Below are positions 5,299 through 5,874 of a stretch of 5,874 nucleotides of DNA, one piece after another. Where the stretch lies: contig JAURBD010000097.1 in NCBI GenBank assembly GCA_030829155.1, positions 1 to 5,874 of the forward strand, written 5' to 3'. Position 1 is the stretch's first letter. Each line of letters begins with the position of its first letter. The DNA comes from Flavobacteriaceae bacterium (GTDB taxonomy: Bacteria; Bacteroidota; Bacteroidia; Flavobacteriales; Flavobacteriaceae). The position numbers were made by a program, and so were the translations under genes. The notes below the pieces were generated by a model that had not been told where the DNA came from, ran no database searches, and saw only the letters and a list, made by a program, of their open reading frames with translations.

Positions 5299-5874
5299 TT
5301 ATTTAATTTTCTCTTTCCATAAAAACTTCCCAAAATCAAACAATACCTCGAGTTGGGTGTTGTCAAAAACATTGAAAACAACATTCACTGATTTTTCAAT
5401 TGCCTCATCGGTTCTTTCAAAGCCTTCGGAAGTATCATCCAGCCAGAATTTTAATAAAAACAGTAATTGAACCCAAGCTGCTTCAGAAAAAAGTGCAACA
5501 GGGTGTTGAGTTAGTTTAGTTGTTTTGTCCACATTTCCCTCTTCGATTAAATCCGAAGAAAAATCTTTGAAACACTTTTTTAATTTTTTAAGCTGTCCTG
5601 ATGCAGACATGGATGAACCCAAAGAATTTAATGCAAAAAAAACATAGCTTCTGTTCAGTAATAGGACTTCAAAAAACGTAAAATAAAAAGTTAATAAACG
5701 ATCTTTTCTACTTAGCTCATCAAATCCTTTATTTTTGTGAATCAAATCCATCGTATTTTCAAAAAAAGCTTGCCAAACCTCAAGTTTGACAGAATCTAAT
5801 GATGGGTATATTTTATAAAATTCGGATTCTTCTATTGCGTTTATCTTACAAAATTTATAAACGGACAGAGGAAA
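5299..5874 (-). CDS. TetR/AcrR-like regulator, N-terminus cut by window edge
   Basis: The frame is open to the last base, giving 191 visible residues. The ATG at 5751 is therefore an internal methionine (visible residue 42) and not the start. The visible N-terminus, SVYKFCKINAIEESEFYKIYPS (about 4-25, read in two parts: SVYKFCKINAI then EESEFYKIYPS), fits helix 2 and recognition helix 3 of a TetR HTH. It is followed by a helix with VKLEVWQAFFENTM. The rest is all-helical and resembles the ligand/dimer domain of a flavobacterial TetR-like family: LLTFYFTFFEVLLLNRSY near 61-78, and AAWVQLLFLLKFWLDD and DFGKFLWKE further on. About 20 residues with HTH helix 1 are probably missing. The gene precedes the ABC1 gene by six nt, so it is probably the first or an early gene of the operon. 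Autoregulation would be usual for TetR proteins, but the operator region lies outside the window. The effector is unknown. The family call rests on the helical pattern and remembered homologues. Confidence 0.78.
   Translation of the reverse strand, partial: FPLSVYKFCKINAIEESEFYKIYPSLDSVKLEVWQAFFENTMDLIHKNKGFDELSRKDRLLTFYFTFFEVLLLNRSYVFFALNSLGSSMSASGQLKKLKKCFKDFSSDLIEEGNVDKTTKLTQHPVALFSEAAWVQLLFLLKFWLDDTSEGFERTDEAIEKSVNVVFNVFDNTQLEVLFDFGKFLWKEKIK

Noticed and set aside
5299..5751. A 150-residue protein starting at the ATG at 5751
   Set aside because: The frame stays open upstream to the window edge, and those 41 codons encode a TetR-like HTH segment, so this methionine is internal.

Overview
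The window is compact, AT-rich DNA and most likely comes from a member of the Bacteroidota, probably class Flavobacteriia. Three things support this. The proteins resemble flavobacterial family versions (RecR, the short CoA-binding protein, the UbiB-type kinase-like protein next to a TetR-like protein). Starts almost entirely lack Shine-Dalgarno sequences. One clear promoter fits the Bacteroidota TTTG / TAnnTTTG consensus. Genus and species cannot be told from this sequence. No RNA genes, mobile elements, CRISPR arrays or long repeats were seen, and there is no gene-free stretch longer than about 140 bp.

Left part (1-1074). The 5' end of a 2-oxo-acid dehydrogenase E2 gene (lipoyl domain) runs off the left edge on the minus strand and has its own promoter just behind recR. 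recR (recombination mediator) is also on the minus strand. A 141-bp divergent intergenic region separates it from the next gene.

Middle (1075-2568). A plus-strand sodium:solute symporter of the SSS/SSF family has the only good Shine-Dalgarno sequence in the window. Its 3' end overlaps the 3' end of the opposing CoA-binding gene by 24 bp.

Right part (2545-5874). Four tightly packed minus-strand genes look like one operon. In transcription order they are a TetR-like regulator (N-terminus cut by the right edge), a UbiB/AarF/ABC1 atypical kinase-like protein, a FabH-like ketoacyl-ACP synthase III, and a small Rossmann-fold CoA-binding protein. The gaps are 6, 56 and 1 nt. The TetR-like and kinase-like frames are in the same phase, separated only by one TAA and two codons before a TTG start. 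The ABC1 protein departs from three family signature motifs (KxGQ, the Ala-rich loop and ExD) but keeps its catalytic residues. A lipid- or quinone-related role for this set is an inference from family membership; the sequence does not show a substrate. This set is the most interesting part of the window, but I see no clear evidence of a wholly new system.
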